From NCBI GenBank assembly GCA_964473485.1, contig CAYYPH010000001.1, forward strand, positions 434,001 to 498,000: DNA of 64,000 bases, given 5' to 3'. Of the stretch, positions 51,406 through 59,858 are shown one piece after another. The translations under genes were made by a program, and so were the position numbers. Under the pieces are notes generated by a model. That model did no database searches and was not told the DNA's origin. It was given only the letters and a program-made list of their open reading frames with translations. How positions within the stretch are numbered: the first letter of the stretch is position 1; each line of letters opens with the position of its first letter. This stretch comes from CAIVAT01 sp964473485 (GTDB lineage Bacteria > Bacteroidota > Bacteroidia > Bacteroidales > FEN-979).

Positions 51406-51996
51406 CTAATTGTTGCTGTACATATGTTTTAAATTCTCTGAACTCAAAATCGCAAGTAACTTCTGCCGGGCCCTTGAGTACCTGGTCCTCGAAAGCTGGT
51501 TCGAGATCCCCAGAATATCCGAGATCTCCTCATGATCATAGCCTTCCAACAGGAAAAGGGTGATAATGATGCGGTAGTCATCCGGAAGTTTTGAAATGGC
51601 ATTCCTGATACCAGCAACCCTCAGTTGGATCTCCTCTTCTGACTCCGAGTCATCATCATACACGATGTCGTGGGTTGCCTCTTCAAGGGGCACCGTTTCC
51701 CTTGTTTTCCTGACATGATCAAGCGACCGGTTTATCACGATGCGTTTCAGCCAGGATCCAAAGCTGCCATCACCCGAATAACTATCCAGGTGCCTGAACG
51801 CGTCAAGAAAGGATTCCTGCATGATATCCTCTGCTTCAGCAGTATCGTTCACGATCCTGAGACTGGTGTTGTACATTGCTTTGTAATAGAGTTTATAGAT
51901 TTTAAACTGGGCCTTGCGGTCACCATGCCGGCATGATTCAATTAATTTCTCGTGAATATTGATGTATGCAGGTTCCAACTTCGCGGATTTTGCCAA
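51406..51996 (-). CDS. ECF RNA polymerase sigma factor
   Basis: Sigma-70 family ECF factor of 196 residues. Region 2 is seen as YNTSLRIVNDTAEAEDIMQESFLDAFR with SYSGDGSFGSWLKRIVINRSLD; region 4 as LPDDYRIIITLFLLEGYDHEEISDILGIS. The usual stretch SNSTSRTQ-type is here SNQLSRTRYSRARQKLL. It heads the operon sigma, anti-sigma, DUF4097-like, DUF2807. Autoregulation is likely by analogy but no ECF promoter was confirmed. Confidence 0.93.
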   Translation of the reverse strand: MAKSAKLEPAYINIHEKLIESCRHGDRKAQFKIYKLYYKAMYNTSLRIVNDTAEAEDIMQESFLDAFRHLDSYSGDGSFGSWLKRIVINRSLDHVRKTRETVPLEEATHDIVYDDDSESEEEIQLRVAGIRNAISKLPDDYRIIITLFLLEGYDHEEISDILGISNQLSRTRYSRARQKLLAILSSENLKHMYSNN

Positions 51997-52067
51997 TGGA
52001 CAGAACTAAAACTGAAATGTTACACCTGCCGATAAAATTATTTGAAAAAAATTAATTTTGCACATCC

Positions 52068-52955
52068 TTGAAAAATCTCAAAATACCGGTTCTCTTTTTT
52101 GCATTGACTGCGATGTTCTTCTGGGGGATGTCGTTCATCTGGACATCTTCCCTGCTGAACTATTATCAACCTGTCACTATTATTCTGATCCGGTTGGTCA
52201 TCTCCTCGGCTTTTCTTTTTGGCATTCTTCGTTTGTTCTGGCCGCATGAACGGCTTGCTCCGAAGGATTTCAAGCTGGTGCTGCTGAGTGCCTTTTTCAA
52301 CCCGTTTCTCTATTTTCTTGGCGAGAGTTACGGATTGAAGTTCTCGACACCAACCATCTCAGCCGTAATCATTGCTACCATCCCGGTGCTTTCGCCTTTG
52401 GTGGCATACCTCACTTACCGCGAAAAATTATCACCGGTCAATTTTATCGGAATCGCCGTTTCGTTCGGGGGGATCGTTCTGATGCTCGTGACGAGGGATT
52501 TCAGCCTGGCTGCTGATGTCAAGGGCATACTGTGTCTTTTCGGGGCCGTTGTGTCGGCACTGTGCTACTCGGTGGTTCTCAGGAGACTGACAAGCAAGTA
52601 TTCGGCTTTGCTTCTCATTGCATGGCAGAACCTGCTGGGCATCTTCCTGTTCCTTCCCTATTTTCTGTTTTTTGAATTATCAACGGTCCATACAGTCACC
52701 CTGAACATGGAGATCGTTTCGTCCTTCCTGTTCCTGGCCATTTTCGCATCATCCATCGCATTTGTCTTTTATGCCCATACCATTAAATTAATCGGGATCA
52801 GCAAGGCCAATATCTTCTCCAATCTTATCCCGGTGTTTACCGCTTTTTTTTCGTGGCTACTCATCGATGAAAGTTTCAATTTGCAGAAAATTGCGGGAAT
52901 CCTTTTGGTGATCGCCGGCGTATATCTCTCTGAGCGTACAAAAAAACACAGCTGA
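52068..52955 (+). CDS. EamA/DMT-family transporter
   Basis: Inner-membrane drug/metabolite transporter of 295 residues with ten predicted helices in two EamA repeats (about 5-140 and 150-290). Motif ALTAMFFWGMSFIWT at the start and the conserved Pro-Val near AFFSWLLIDESF are typical. Substrate unknown. The start is a TTG at 52068; a TAATTTTG box at 52053-52060 lies 7 bp upstream, so the mRNA would be almost leaderless. Confidence 0.88.
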   Translation: MKNLKIPVLFFALTAMFFWGMSFIWTSSLLNYYQPVTIILIRLVISSAFLFGILRLFWPHERLAPKDFKLVLLSAFFNPFLYFLGESYGLKFSTPTISAVIIATIPVLSPLVAYLTYREKLSPVNFIGIAVSFGGIVLMLVTRDFSLAADVKGILCLFGAVVSALCYSVVLRRLTSKYSALLLIAWQNLLGIFLFLPYFLFFELSTVHTVTLNMEIVSSFLFLAIFASSIAFVFYAHTIKLIGISKANIFSNLIPVFTAFFSWLLIDESFNLQKIAGILLVIAGVYLSERTKKHS

Positions 52956-52973
52956 TAAGGCCTTTGAAATTCG

Positions 52974-52981
52974 TATCTTTG
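52974..52981 (+). promoter_or_regulatory. -7 box of hydG
   Basis: TATCTTTG matches TAnnTTTG. It lies 18 bp upstream of ATG 53000 and downstream of the in-frame TTG at 52964, which supports the later start. Confidence 0.55.
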
Positions 52982-52999
52982 CCTATTAATCTCAATATA

Positions 53000-54430
53000 A
53001 TGATTTTCAAACCGGAAGTATTAAAGATCAAGGATCAGCGGATGAAACCGTTCATTGACGCCGCCGAGATCTGGGATTACATTCTTCACACCAAAGCAGA
53101 CCCACAGAGGGTAAGGGAGGTCATTGCAAAATCGCTTGACAAAAACAGGTTGACCCTGGAGGAAACCGCCGTTCTCCTGAATGCTTCTGACCCTGACCTT
53201 ATTCACGAAATAAAGGAGGGGGCCAGAACCCTGAAGGAGCGCGTGTATGGCCAGCGGATCGTACTGTTCGCCCCTTTGTACATCGGTAATCTTTGCACCA
53301 ACAACTGCGCATATTGCGGATTCAAGGCGTCGAACATGAAGGTGAAGCGGGTGACGCTCGATCATGACGACCTGGTCAGTCAGGTAAAGGCCCTGGAAGA
53401 TTCCGGGCAAAAAAGACTGATTCTTGTTTACGGGGAGCACCCCAAATACGACGCACGGTTCATTGCCGAAACCGTACGAACGGTCTACTCTGTGAAGAGC
53501 GGACCAGGGGAGATCAGGCGGGTCAACATCAATGCGGCGCCCCTCGACATCGATGGGTTCAGGATCGTAAAAGACGCCGGAATTGGTACCTATCAGATAT
53601 TTCAGGAGACTTACCACGAAGAGACCTATGCGAAGGTGCATCTCGGGGGTATGAAAAGGAATTTCGAGTGGCGGCTGACGGCCCTCGACCGGGCCCAGGA
53701 GGCCGGGATAGATGATGTTGGAATCGGTGCGCTTTTCGGGCTCTACGACTGGCGATTCGAAGTCATGGGCCTGGTGCGGCACACCAACCATTTTGAAGCG
53801 GTTTACCATGTTGGCCCACACACCATCTCTTTCCCGAGAATCCAGTTTGCCTCCCAACTCAACATCGACAAGTCGCACCTGGTTTCGAACGAGGAGTTCA
53901 CCCGACTTGTAGCCATTCTCAGGCTCGCGGTTCCATATACCGGTTTGATCCTCACGGCAAGGGAACCTGCCGAAATACGCGACGAGATCATGCAATTCGG
54001 CGTATCACAGATCGACGGCGGAACCAATATCGAGATGGGTGGCTATGCAAAAAAGAAGGAGAATGAAGAGCAGGACATTGACCTGGAACAATTTCAGATC
54101 AATGACAACCGGAGCCTGAATGAGATCATGGACGATCTCATCGATCACAAGTATATCCCGTCATTCTGTACCTCCTGTTACCGGTTGGGGCGCACCGGTG
54201 AGCATTTCATGGAATTCTCGGTCCCGGGTTTCATCAAGAGATTCTGCCAACCGAATGCACTCATGACCCTCGTGGAATACCTTGAAGATTACGCTCCCCC
54301 CGCAACCAGGGAAAAGGGGTACGCCCTTGTCAGCGAAAAACTTGCGGAGATGGACGATCCCCAGTTCAGAAAAAAAGTGGAAGAAAAGATTGCACAGATA
54401 AAGGAAGGGAAGCGGGATCTCTATTTTTAG
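53000..54430 (+). CDS. hydG: [FeFe]-hydrogenase maturase HydG (tyrosine lyase)
   Basis: Radical SAM enzyme of 476 residues that cleaves tyrosine to give the CO and CN ligands of the H-cluster. The SAM cluster motif CTNNCAYC is at about residues 99-106. The C-terminal cluster motif CTSCYRLGRTGEHFMEF with a further Cys in KRFC is present; this is diagnostic for HydG against ThiH. The motif HLGGMKRNFEWRLTALDRA is also HydG-like. HydE, HydF and the hydrogenase are not in the window. The two following genes are TM1266-type proteins linked to iron-only hydrogenase systems. Confidence 0.95.
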   Translation: MIFKPEVLKIKDQRMKPFIDAAEIWDYILHTKADPQRVREVIAKSLDKNRLTLEETAVLLNASDPDLIHEIKEGARTLKERVYGQRIVLFAPLYIGNLCTNNCAYCGFKASNMKVKRVTLDHDDLVSQVKALEDSGQKRLILVYGEHPKYDARFIAETVRTVYSVKSGPGEIRRVNINAAPLDIDGFRIVKDAGIGTYQIFQETYHEETYAKVHLGGMKRNFEWRLTALDRAQEAGIDDVGIGALFGLYDWRFEVMGLVRHTNHFEAVYHVGPHTISFPRIQFASQLNIDKSHLVSNEEFTRLVAILRLAVPYTGLILTAREPAEIRDEIMQFGVSQIDGGTNIEMGGYAKKKENEEQDIDLEQFQINDNRSLNEIMDDLIDHKYIPSFCTSCYRLGRTGEHFMEFSVPGFIKRFCQPNALMTLVEYLEDYAPPATREKGYALVSEKLAEMDDPQFRKKVEEKIAQIKEGKRDLYF

Positions 54431-54498
54431 ACGGATGCAAGCGTCTTTCCCTTTACCCGTTCAATCAATCCATTATCAATCAATTAAAAAAACAACGA

Positions 54499-54762
54499 AT
54501 GGCAATGTCAGAAGTCCGCATCATCGGCCTGCTCATCACCGACAGGATCAAAGAGGCCGGCCTTACCCAGGGAAAACTCACAAAATATTCACACATCATC
54601 AAATCGAGACTAGGCTTTCATGAGGTCAGCGAGGATGTGTGCAGCCGCGTAGGTATCATCATTCTGCAATTGGCCGGCCCCCGCGAGACCTGCGAAATGT
54701 TTGAAGAGGAACTGAAGGAGATTGGCGGGCTTGAAGTTCAGCACATGATCTTTAATTTTTAA
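54499..54762 (+). CDS. TM1266-family iron-only hydrogenase system regulator, copy 1
   Basis: Small ACT/NikR-C-like protein of 87 residues. The sequence SEVRIIGLLITDRIKEAG, HIIKSRLGFHEV and VGIIILQLAGP fit the TM1266 putative regulator family, commonly near [FeFe]-hydrogenase genes. No DNA-binding domain is fused, so it may act as a ligand sensor. It follows hydG by 68 bp and is a paralogue of the next gene. Confidence 0.82.
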   Translation: MAMSEVRIIGLLITDRIKEAGLTQGKLTKYSHIIKSRLGFHEVSEDVCSRVGIIILQLAGPRETCEMFEEELKEIGGLEVQHMIFNF

Positions 54763-54770
54763 TAAATTGT

Positions 54771-54788
54771 CAGGATAACCCTATCCTG
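54771..54788. promoter_or_regulatory. Perfect inverted repeat between the TM1266-type genes
   Basis: CAGGATA (54771-54777), loop ACCC, TATCCTG (54782-54788). A 7-bp stem without a U tract. It may be an operator or an RNA hairpin that sets the ratio between the two genes. Confidence 0.4.
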
Positions 54789-54818
54789 CTTATTACAGTG
54801 CAATCAATTCAAGAAACG

Positions 54819-55091
54819 ATGACGAACGAGATCTGTATTCTTGGCATTCAAATAACCGGTCGTATAAAAGATATTTCTGTGGTACAGAATATCCTCACCA
54901 AGTTTGGGTGCTCCATCCGCACCCGACTGGGTTTGCACCGTGTGGAGGGCGAATTTTGCGCCAAAACCGGCATCATTCTCCTTGAACTTACAGGCGAAAA
55001 GGATGAACGTATGAAGCTTGAAAACGAATTGCTGGCCGTTGACGGGCTTTTGGTAAAAAAGATGGTCTTTGAGGAGGTCACACCAGCGTGA
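54819..55091 (+). CDS. TM1266-family iron-only hydrogenase system regulator, copy 2
   Basis: 90 residues, paralogue of the previous gene, with ICILGIQITGRIKD, IRTRLGLHRVEGEFCAKTGIILLEL. The two copies share the (R/I)xRLG-H-V-V/C-GII-L pattern. This copy has extra Cys residues in GCSIRTRLG and EFCAKTG. ATG 54819 is preferred to the GTG at 54798. The 3' end overlaps the convergent carbamate kinase gene by 14 bp. Confidence 0.8.
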   Translation: MTNEICILGIQITGRIKDISVVQNILTKFGCSIRTRLGLHRVEGEFCAKTGIILLELTGEKDERMKLENELLAVDGLLVKKMVFEEVTPA

Positions 55092-56022
55092 TCCTGGTAC
55101 CGCCGTTATCTATCCCCAGCATCGTGGTCTTGGTGATAATGGTATCCTTACCCGAGTGTTCCACAAAATGGATGGCAGCCCTTACCTTGGGTCCCATACT
55201 GCCATCGGGGAACTGACCTTCATCAAGGTAACGCTTTGCTTCGGCTATTGTCATCCGGTCGAGTGACTTTTCCTGGGGAGTGTTGAAGTTAATACAAACC
55301 TTTGGGACGTCGGTGAGAATGAAGAATTTATCGGCATTGATCTGCGAGGCGAGCAAGGCCGATGCAAGATCCTTGTCGATAACGGCATCGATACCCTGCA
55401 GTTTATTGGGTTCCACATAAAAAACCGGAATCCCCCCCCCTCCCACTGCAATGGCGATCTGTCCTTCGCGGGCAATCTTTTCGATGGTCTTTTTATTGAT
55501 GATGACCAGGGGACGCGGTGAGGCCACCACTTTACGCCAGCCTCTTCCCCGTGGATCTTCCCGGAACACAGATCCGGTTTCCTGAGCCATTTTATCGGCC
55601 TCCTCTTTGGTATAATAGGGACCCACCGGTTTCGTGGGATTCTGAAAAGCGGGATCATCCTTGTTCACCAGTACCTGGGTGGCAATGGTGATGATGTCGC
55701 GTTCCATATCGTATTTTTCAAGGACGTTTTTCAGCTGCTGTTCAATGACATAGCCAATGAAACCCTGTGAGTATGCCACACAGATATCCAAGGGCATTTC
55801 AGGGAGGCCAAAGACCTTGTTGCCTGCCGAGTTGGCCAGCATGATATTGCCAACCTGCGGACCGTTACCATGGGTGATCACAATGTTATAGTCACGTTTG
55901 ATCAGCTTTACCAGCGACTCGCCGGTGGCATAGGCGTTACTTTCCTGTTCGTCGATCGTACCTTTTTGGTCACCCCTCAGCAGGGCGTTTCCACCCAGGG
56001 CAACAACAGCGAGCTTTTTCAT
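55078..56022 (-). CDS. arcC: Carbamate kinase
   Basis: Enzyme of 314 residues that makes ATP from carbamoyl phosphate and ADP in arginine, agmatine or purine-ureide fermentation. Motifs ALGGNALL, ITHGNGPQVG, VVASPRP and AVGGGGIPVF are present. Other arginine deiminase pathway genes are absent here. A run of nine G on the coding strand (55432-55440) encodes part of the glycine loop and is a possible slippage site. It has a minus-strand TAATTTTG box upstream. Confidence 0.96.
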   Translation of the reverse strand: MKKLAVVALGGNALLRGDQKGTIDEQESNAYATGESLVKLIKRDYNIVITHGNGPQVGNIMLANSAGNKVFGLPEMPLDICVAYSQGFIGYVIEQQLKNVLEKYDMERDIITIATQVLVNKDDPAFQNPTKPVGPYYTKEEADKMAQETGSVFREDPRGRGWRKVVASPRPLVIINKKTIEKIAREGQIAIAVGGGGIPVFYVEPNKLQGIDAVIDKDLASALLASQINADKFFILTDVPKVCINFNTPQEKSLDRMTIAEAKRYLDEGQFPDGSMGPKVRAAIHFVEHSGKDTIITKTTMLGIDNGGTRITLV

Positions 56023-56041
56023 ATGGAATCTGATTGGATGG

Positions 56042-56049
56042 CAAAATTA
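56042..56049 (-). promoter_or_regulatory. -7 box of arcC
   Basis: The minus strand reads TAATTTTG, matching TAnnTTTG, 19 bp upstream of the ATG at 56022. Confidence 0.5.
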
Positions 56050-56086
56050 GTCAATTTTTCAAATCTTTGGCTACCTTCGCAGTTCA

Positions 56087-57013
56087 ATGCACAACCAGAA
56101 AAAAGCATATCTTTACGCTTTCGCCGCCATTGCCTGCTGGTCAACCATCGGTTCGGCGTTCAAAATCTCCCTTCAATATCTTGATCCAGCCAATCTGCTG
56201 TTTTATTCCGGATTGACTGCATCCATCCTGCTCTACATCACGATCAGGGCCCGGGGGATCCCTATTGGCATGATGCACATGCACAGACCGGAAATTTTCC
56301 GATCTGCATTGTCAGGACTGCTGAACCCATTCCTGTATTACCTGGTGCTCCTTAAAGCGTACGATCTTCTGCCGGCGCAGGAGGCAGGCACCCTGAACTA
56401 CATCTGGCCTCTCGTGCTGGTGTTGCTTTCGATCCCGGTCCTGAAGCAACGTATCAACGGGTGGAGTATCCTGGCCGTTTTCATCAGCTTTGCCGGGATC
56501 ATCCTTATCTCATGGAGACCTGATCTGTCGATGGGTTCGGATCTTACAACCGGTAAAGAGATGCTGAACAGCAGGGGGGACCGTGTATTGGGGGTGGTCC
56601 TGGCGGTCGGGAGTGCCTTCTTCTGGTCCGGGTACTGGCTTTTGAACCTGAGAGACCACCGGGAACCGATTGTGAAGGTTTTCCTCAGCCTCCTTGCGGG
56701 TACCATATACACCGGGATCTATCTTTCATTGACGGGAGGATTTGCAAAGATCACCTGGCCGGGCCTGGCGGGCGCAGTCTACATCGGCATCTTCGAAATG
56801 GGGCTCACCTTTGTGCTTTGGCTAAATGCATTGAGATACAGCACCACAACCGCCAAGGTCTCGAACCTCATCTATCTCTCGCCTTTTGTGTCGCTATTCA
56901 TCATCCATTATGCGGTCGGGGAAACCATCCGGGCAGCCACCGTTGCAGGACTGTGCCTGATCGTTGGCGGAATCATCCTTCAATACTACACACGGAACAG
57001 GGTGTCGCGGTAA
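56087..57013 (+). CDS. EamA/DMT-family transporter
   Basis: Inner-membrane transporter of 308 residues with ten predicted helices in two EamA repeats. It starts with YAFAAIACWSTIGSAFKISL. The cytoplasmic loop near residues 150-165 is longer than usual (LSMGSDLTTGKEMLNSRGDR). Substrate unknown; it is not closely similar to the transporter at 52068. Divergent from arcC. Confidence 0.88.
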   Translation: MHNQKKAYLYAFAAIACWSTIGSAFKISLQYLDPANLLFYSGLTASILLYITIRARGIPIGMMHMHRPEIFRSALSGLLNPFLYYLVLLKAYDLLPAQEAGTLNYIWPLVLVLLSIPVLKQRINGWSILAVFISFAGIILISWRPDLSMGSDLTTGKEMLNSRGDRVLGVVLAVGSAFFWSGYWLLNLRDHREPIVKVFLSLLAGTIYTGIYLSLTGGFAKITWPGLAGAVYIGIFEMGLTFVLWLNALRYSTTTAKVSNLIYLSPFVSLFIIHYAVGETIRAATVAGLCLIVGGIILQYYTRNRVSR

Positions 57014-57019
57014 ATTTCT

Positions 57020-57027
57020 TACATTTG
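57020..57027 (+). promoter_or_regulatory. -7 box just upstream of mtaB
   Basis: TACATTTG matches TAnnTTTG and ends 4 bp before the ATG at 57032. The predicted transcript start would fall at or next to the start codon, which implies a leaderless mRNA if it is used. Confidence 0.4.
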
Positions 57028-57031
57028 CCGC

Positions 57032-58420
57032 ATGGATTTCAAATCGGTTGCATTTCACCATTTCGGATGCAAGGTAAATTTTTCGGAAGCCTCCTCCCTT
57101 TCGCGGCAATGTAAAGAGCTGGGCCTGGATGTACTCGATTTCCATTCACGGGCCGACATTTACGTGATCAGCACCTGTGTGGTCACCTCGATCGCAGAGA
57201 AAAAATGCCGGGCAGCCATCAGGCAGGCTCACAAGCTGAATCCTGATGCGCTGATCGCGGTGATCGGTTGTTTCGCGGAACTGAAACCCGATTTGGTTGC
57301 CGGTCTCGATGGCGTAGGGATCGTCCTGGGTCATACCGGCAAATTCAATCTGGTGGAGGAGATTGAAAAATTCAGCCGGCAACATGGTGAGAAAGCCCAA
57401 CCGGATGTCGCAGAGGAACCCGGTCCGTTCAACTGCGAATCCGCACACCCTCTGATAACCACTGAGCAACGGGTTACAGAACCGACAGAGGTTAAAAGAA
57501 CTTTTTCAACAGGCGATTTTATCCCGTCGTGGTCGTCGGGCGACAGAACAAGGTCATTCCTGAAAATCCAGGACGGATGCGACTATTTCTGTACCTATTG
57601 TACCATTCCTCTGGCCAGGGGGCGAAGCAGAAGCGACACCATAGAAGGCATCCTGCGGCAGACGCAAGAGATCATTGCCTCCGGGGCCCGTGAGATCGTG
57701 CTGACAGGGGTCAACATCGGCGATTTTGGCCGTCACAACGGAGAAGATTTTCTCACGCTCATCCGCACCCTCGACCTCACTGAGGGACTCCAACGGGTAA
57801 GGATCTCATCGATCGAGCCGGATCTTTTAAGCGATGAAATCATTGAATTCGTTGCCGGTTCAAAACACTTCCTGCCCCATTTCCACATCCCGCTGCAGTC
57901 GGGTTGCGACAGGATCCTGCAACTGATGCGCAGGAAATACGACACCCGCCTCTATCGCTCAAGGGTCGAACGCATCCGCAAACTGATGCCCGGTGCCTGC
58001 ATTGCCGCAGATGTCATTGTAGGGTTCCCGGGCGAGACGGAAGAAGATTTTGAAGAGACCCGCCGTTTTCTCCAGGAAACCGACATCAGCTACCTGCACG
58101 TTTTTACCTATTCGCAGCGTGACCATACTGTTGCCGCGAAAATACCCGACCGTGTTGATGAAAAGACCAGAAAAGCACGAAGCCACATGCTGCATGAACT
58201 GTCGGACCACAAGAAAAAAGACTTTTACGAGCGTCATAACGGGCTGCACGCCAACGTTCTGTTTGAATCGGACGATACCAACGGTTGGATGCATGGCTTC
58301 ACCGCAAATTACATCAAGGTAAAACATCCCTACGATGCAGGCCTGGTCAACCAGGTAAGGGAGGTGTTGCTAACCGGCACGGACAGCGACGGTGTGTACC
58401 TTGTGAAAATAATGGGATGA
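57032..58420 (+). CDS. mtaB: tRNA t6A methylthiotransferase MtaB
   Basis: Radical SAM enzyme of 462 residues that converts t6A37 of tRNA to ms2t6A. The N-terminal UPF0004 domain has Cys in FGCKVNFSE, STCVVTS and VIGCFAE. The radical SAM cluster motif is CDYFCTYCTIPLARGRSRS. The FGCKVNFSE start fits MtaB rather than MiaB or RimO. A TRAM domain is not clear at the C-terminus, which still spans to about residue 460. It has a -7 box very close to the start codon. Confidence 0.93.
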   Translation: MDFKSVAFHHFGCKVNFSEASSLSRQCKELGLDVLDFHSRADIYVISTCVVTSIAEKKCRAAIRQAHKLNPDALIAVIGCFAELKPDLVAGLDGVGIVLGHTGKFNLVEEIEKFSRQHGEKAQPDVAEEPGPFNCESAHPLITTEQRVTEPTEVKRTFSTGDFIPSWSSGDRTRSFLKIQDGCDYFCTYCTIPLARGRSRSDTIEGILRQTQEIIASGAREIVLTGVNIGDFGRHNGEDFLTLIRTLDLTEGLQRVRISSIEPDLLSDEIIEFVAGSKHFLPHFHIPLQSGCDRILQLMRRKYDTRLYRSRVERIRKLMPGACIAADVIVGFPGETEEDFEETRRFLQETDISYLHVFTYSQRDHTVAAKIPDRVDEKTRKARSHMLHELSDHKKKDFYERHNGLHANVLFESDDTNGWMHGFTANYIKVKHPYDAGLVNQVREVLLTGTDSDGVYLVKIMG

Positions 58421-58507
58421 CCTGTACAGAGGTGCCAGGGTTGAAGATAGAAGAATCAATGGCTGCAGGGAGAATTACAAGTACAAATTGAACAAAGAGG
58501 TTTGAAG

Positions 58508-59332
58508 ATGAACCAGGATTCGAAAATACCCGCGGCACGGCTTGAGGAGATTACGGCCGAAGCATGTCTTCTTGCCAGGAAAACAGGTGCTTTCCTCATG
58601 GAGGAGGTTTCAGGCATCGGGCGTTCAGACGTTGAAATTAAAGGGCTGCACAACTTTGTCACCAGAGTCGACCGGGAATCAGAAAAAAGGCTGGTCAAAG
58701 GACTTTCGGAAATTTTACCGGGTTGTGGGTTTATTGCCGAGGAGGATGACAGCCTGGAGCGGGCCGAATACACGTGGATCGTTGATCCGCTCGACGGAAC
58801 CACCAATTTCATTCACCGGGTTCCCCTGTTTACCATCAGCATTGCCCTGGTGAAAAATAATGAACCGCTCATCGGCATTGTTTATGAACCAAATCTTAAT
58901 GAGTGCTTCTATACCTGGAAAGGGGCTCCTTCTTTCCTGAACGGTAACTCCATAAGGGTATCGGAAACAACAAGTGTATTTGATTCCCTGTTTGCCACCG
59001 GCTTTCCTTATACTGATTACAACCGGCTGGATGATTACCTGGCGCTTTTCCGCTACATGCTCAAAAACAGCAGTGGCATGCGTCGTCTCGGATCTGCCGC
59101 GGCTGACCTTGCCTATGTGGCGTGCGGAAGGTTCGACGGATTTTTTGAATATGGCCTTGGGGCCTGGGATGTAGCAGGAGGCTCCATCCTGGTAAGCAAT
59201 GCCGGCGGACAGGTATCGGATTTTTCCGGGACCGGTGATTACCTTTTTGGAAAACAGATTATTGCAACCAATAAATTGATCTATAACGAATTTCTAAAAC
59301 TTTTTGAGCCATGGAGAAAAAAATCGAGCTGA
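58508..59332 (+). CDS. Inositol monophosphatase family protein
   Basis: Magnesium-dependent phosphatase of 274 residues (SuhB/CysQ superfamily). Motifs are EEDDSLERAEYTWIVDPLDGTTNF-type metal site (seen in two parts, IVDPLDGTTNFIH and upstream FIAEEDD) and WDVAGGSILVSNAGG at the C-terminal site. Substrate could be inositol phosphate, fructose bisphosphate, NADP or PAP. ATG 58508 is preferred to the TTG at 58502. The 3' end overlaps the macrodomain gene by 22 bp, which suggests translational coupling. Confidence 0.93.
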   Translation: MNQDSKIPAARLEEITAEACLLARKTGAFLMEEVSGIGRSDVEIKGLHNFVTRVDRESEKRLVKGLSEILPGCGFIAEEDDSLERAEYTWIVDPLDGTTNFIHRVPLFTISIALVKNNEPLIGIVYEPNLNECFYTWKGAPSFLNGNSIRVSETTSVFDSLFATGFPYTDYNRLDDYLALFRYMLKNSSGMRRLGSAAADLAYVACGRFDGFFEYGLGAWDVAGGSILVSNAGGQVSDFSGTGDYLFGKQIIATNKLIYNEFLKLFEPWRKKSS

Positions 59333-59820
59333 TACAGGGAGACATTACCAAGTTGCAGGTTGATGCAATCGTCAATGCGGCAAATCCTTCGCTGCTGGGA
59401 GGAGGAGGCGTGGACGGGGCCATCCACAAGGCCGCAGGTCCCGGCCTGGCAGAGGTGTGCCGGTTACTGGGGGGATGCAAAACCGGAGAGGCGAAAACGA
59501 CCCGCGGCTACAAACTTCCTTCAAAGTTCGTCATCCACACGGTTGGACCCGTATGGGGGGTTGGTGACCGAAATGAAGCGGAGTTGCTGGCTTCCTGTTA
59601 CAAGAACAGCCTTATCCAGGCAACTATCCACGATTGTAAAACCATAGCCTTCCCGAATATTTCCACCGGGGTTTACCACTTTCCTAAGGAACTGGCTGCG
59701 GAGATCGCGATCAGCGAAGTAAAAAAATACCTGGATCAGAACCCGGTTCCTGAAAAAGTGACCTTTGTTTGCTTCGATGATGAGAATTATGAGATTTACA
59801 AGAAAGCTCTGACGAACTAA
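59311..59820 (+). CDS. Macrodomain ADP-ribose hydrolase (YmdB-like)
   Basis: Stand-alone macrodomain of 169 residues. It has the ligand-binding QGDITKLQVDAIVNAANPSLLGGGGVDGAI region and the loop AFPNISTGVYHFP. Family members deacetylate O-acetyl-ADP-ribose and remove ADP-ribose from Asp/Glu or other groups. No ADP-ribosyltransferase toxin gene is beside it, so a housekeeping role is favoured. It starts within the last codons of the inositol-phosphatase-like gene. Confidence 0.94.
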   Translation: MEKKIELIQGDITKLQVDAIVNAANPSLLGGGGVDGAIHKAAGPGLAEVCRLLGGCKTGEAKTTRGYKLPSKFVIHTVGPVWGVGDRNEAELLASCYKNSLIQATIHDCKTIAFPNISTGVYHFPKELAAEIAISEVKKYLDQNPVPEKVTFVCFDDENYEIYKKALTN

Positions 59821-59858
59821 TACCCTCGCAGAAGAATAAATTTGCCGGCCAGTTTACA

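Noticed and set aside
53021..53995. 324-codon minus-strand frame opposite hydG
   Set aside because: Antisense to a fully conserved radical SAM gene; composition is that of a shadow frame.
59311..59820. DarG-like antitoxin macrodomain
   Set aside because: No DarT-type ADP-ribosyltransferase is adjacent and the protein is a single YmdB-like domain.
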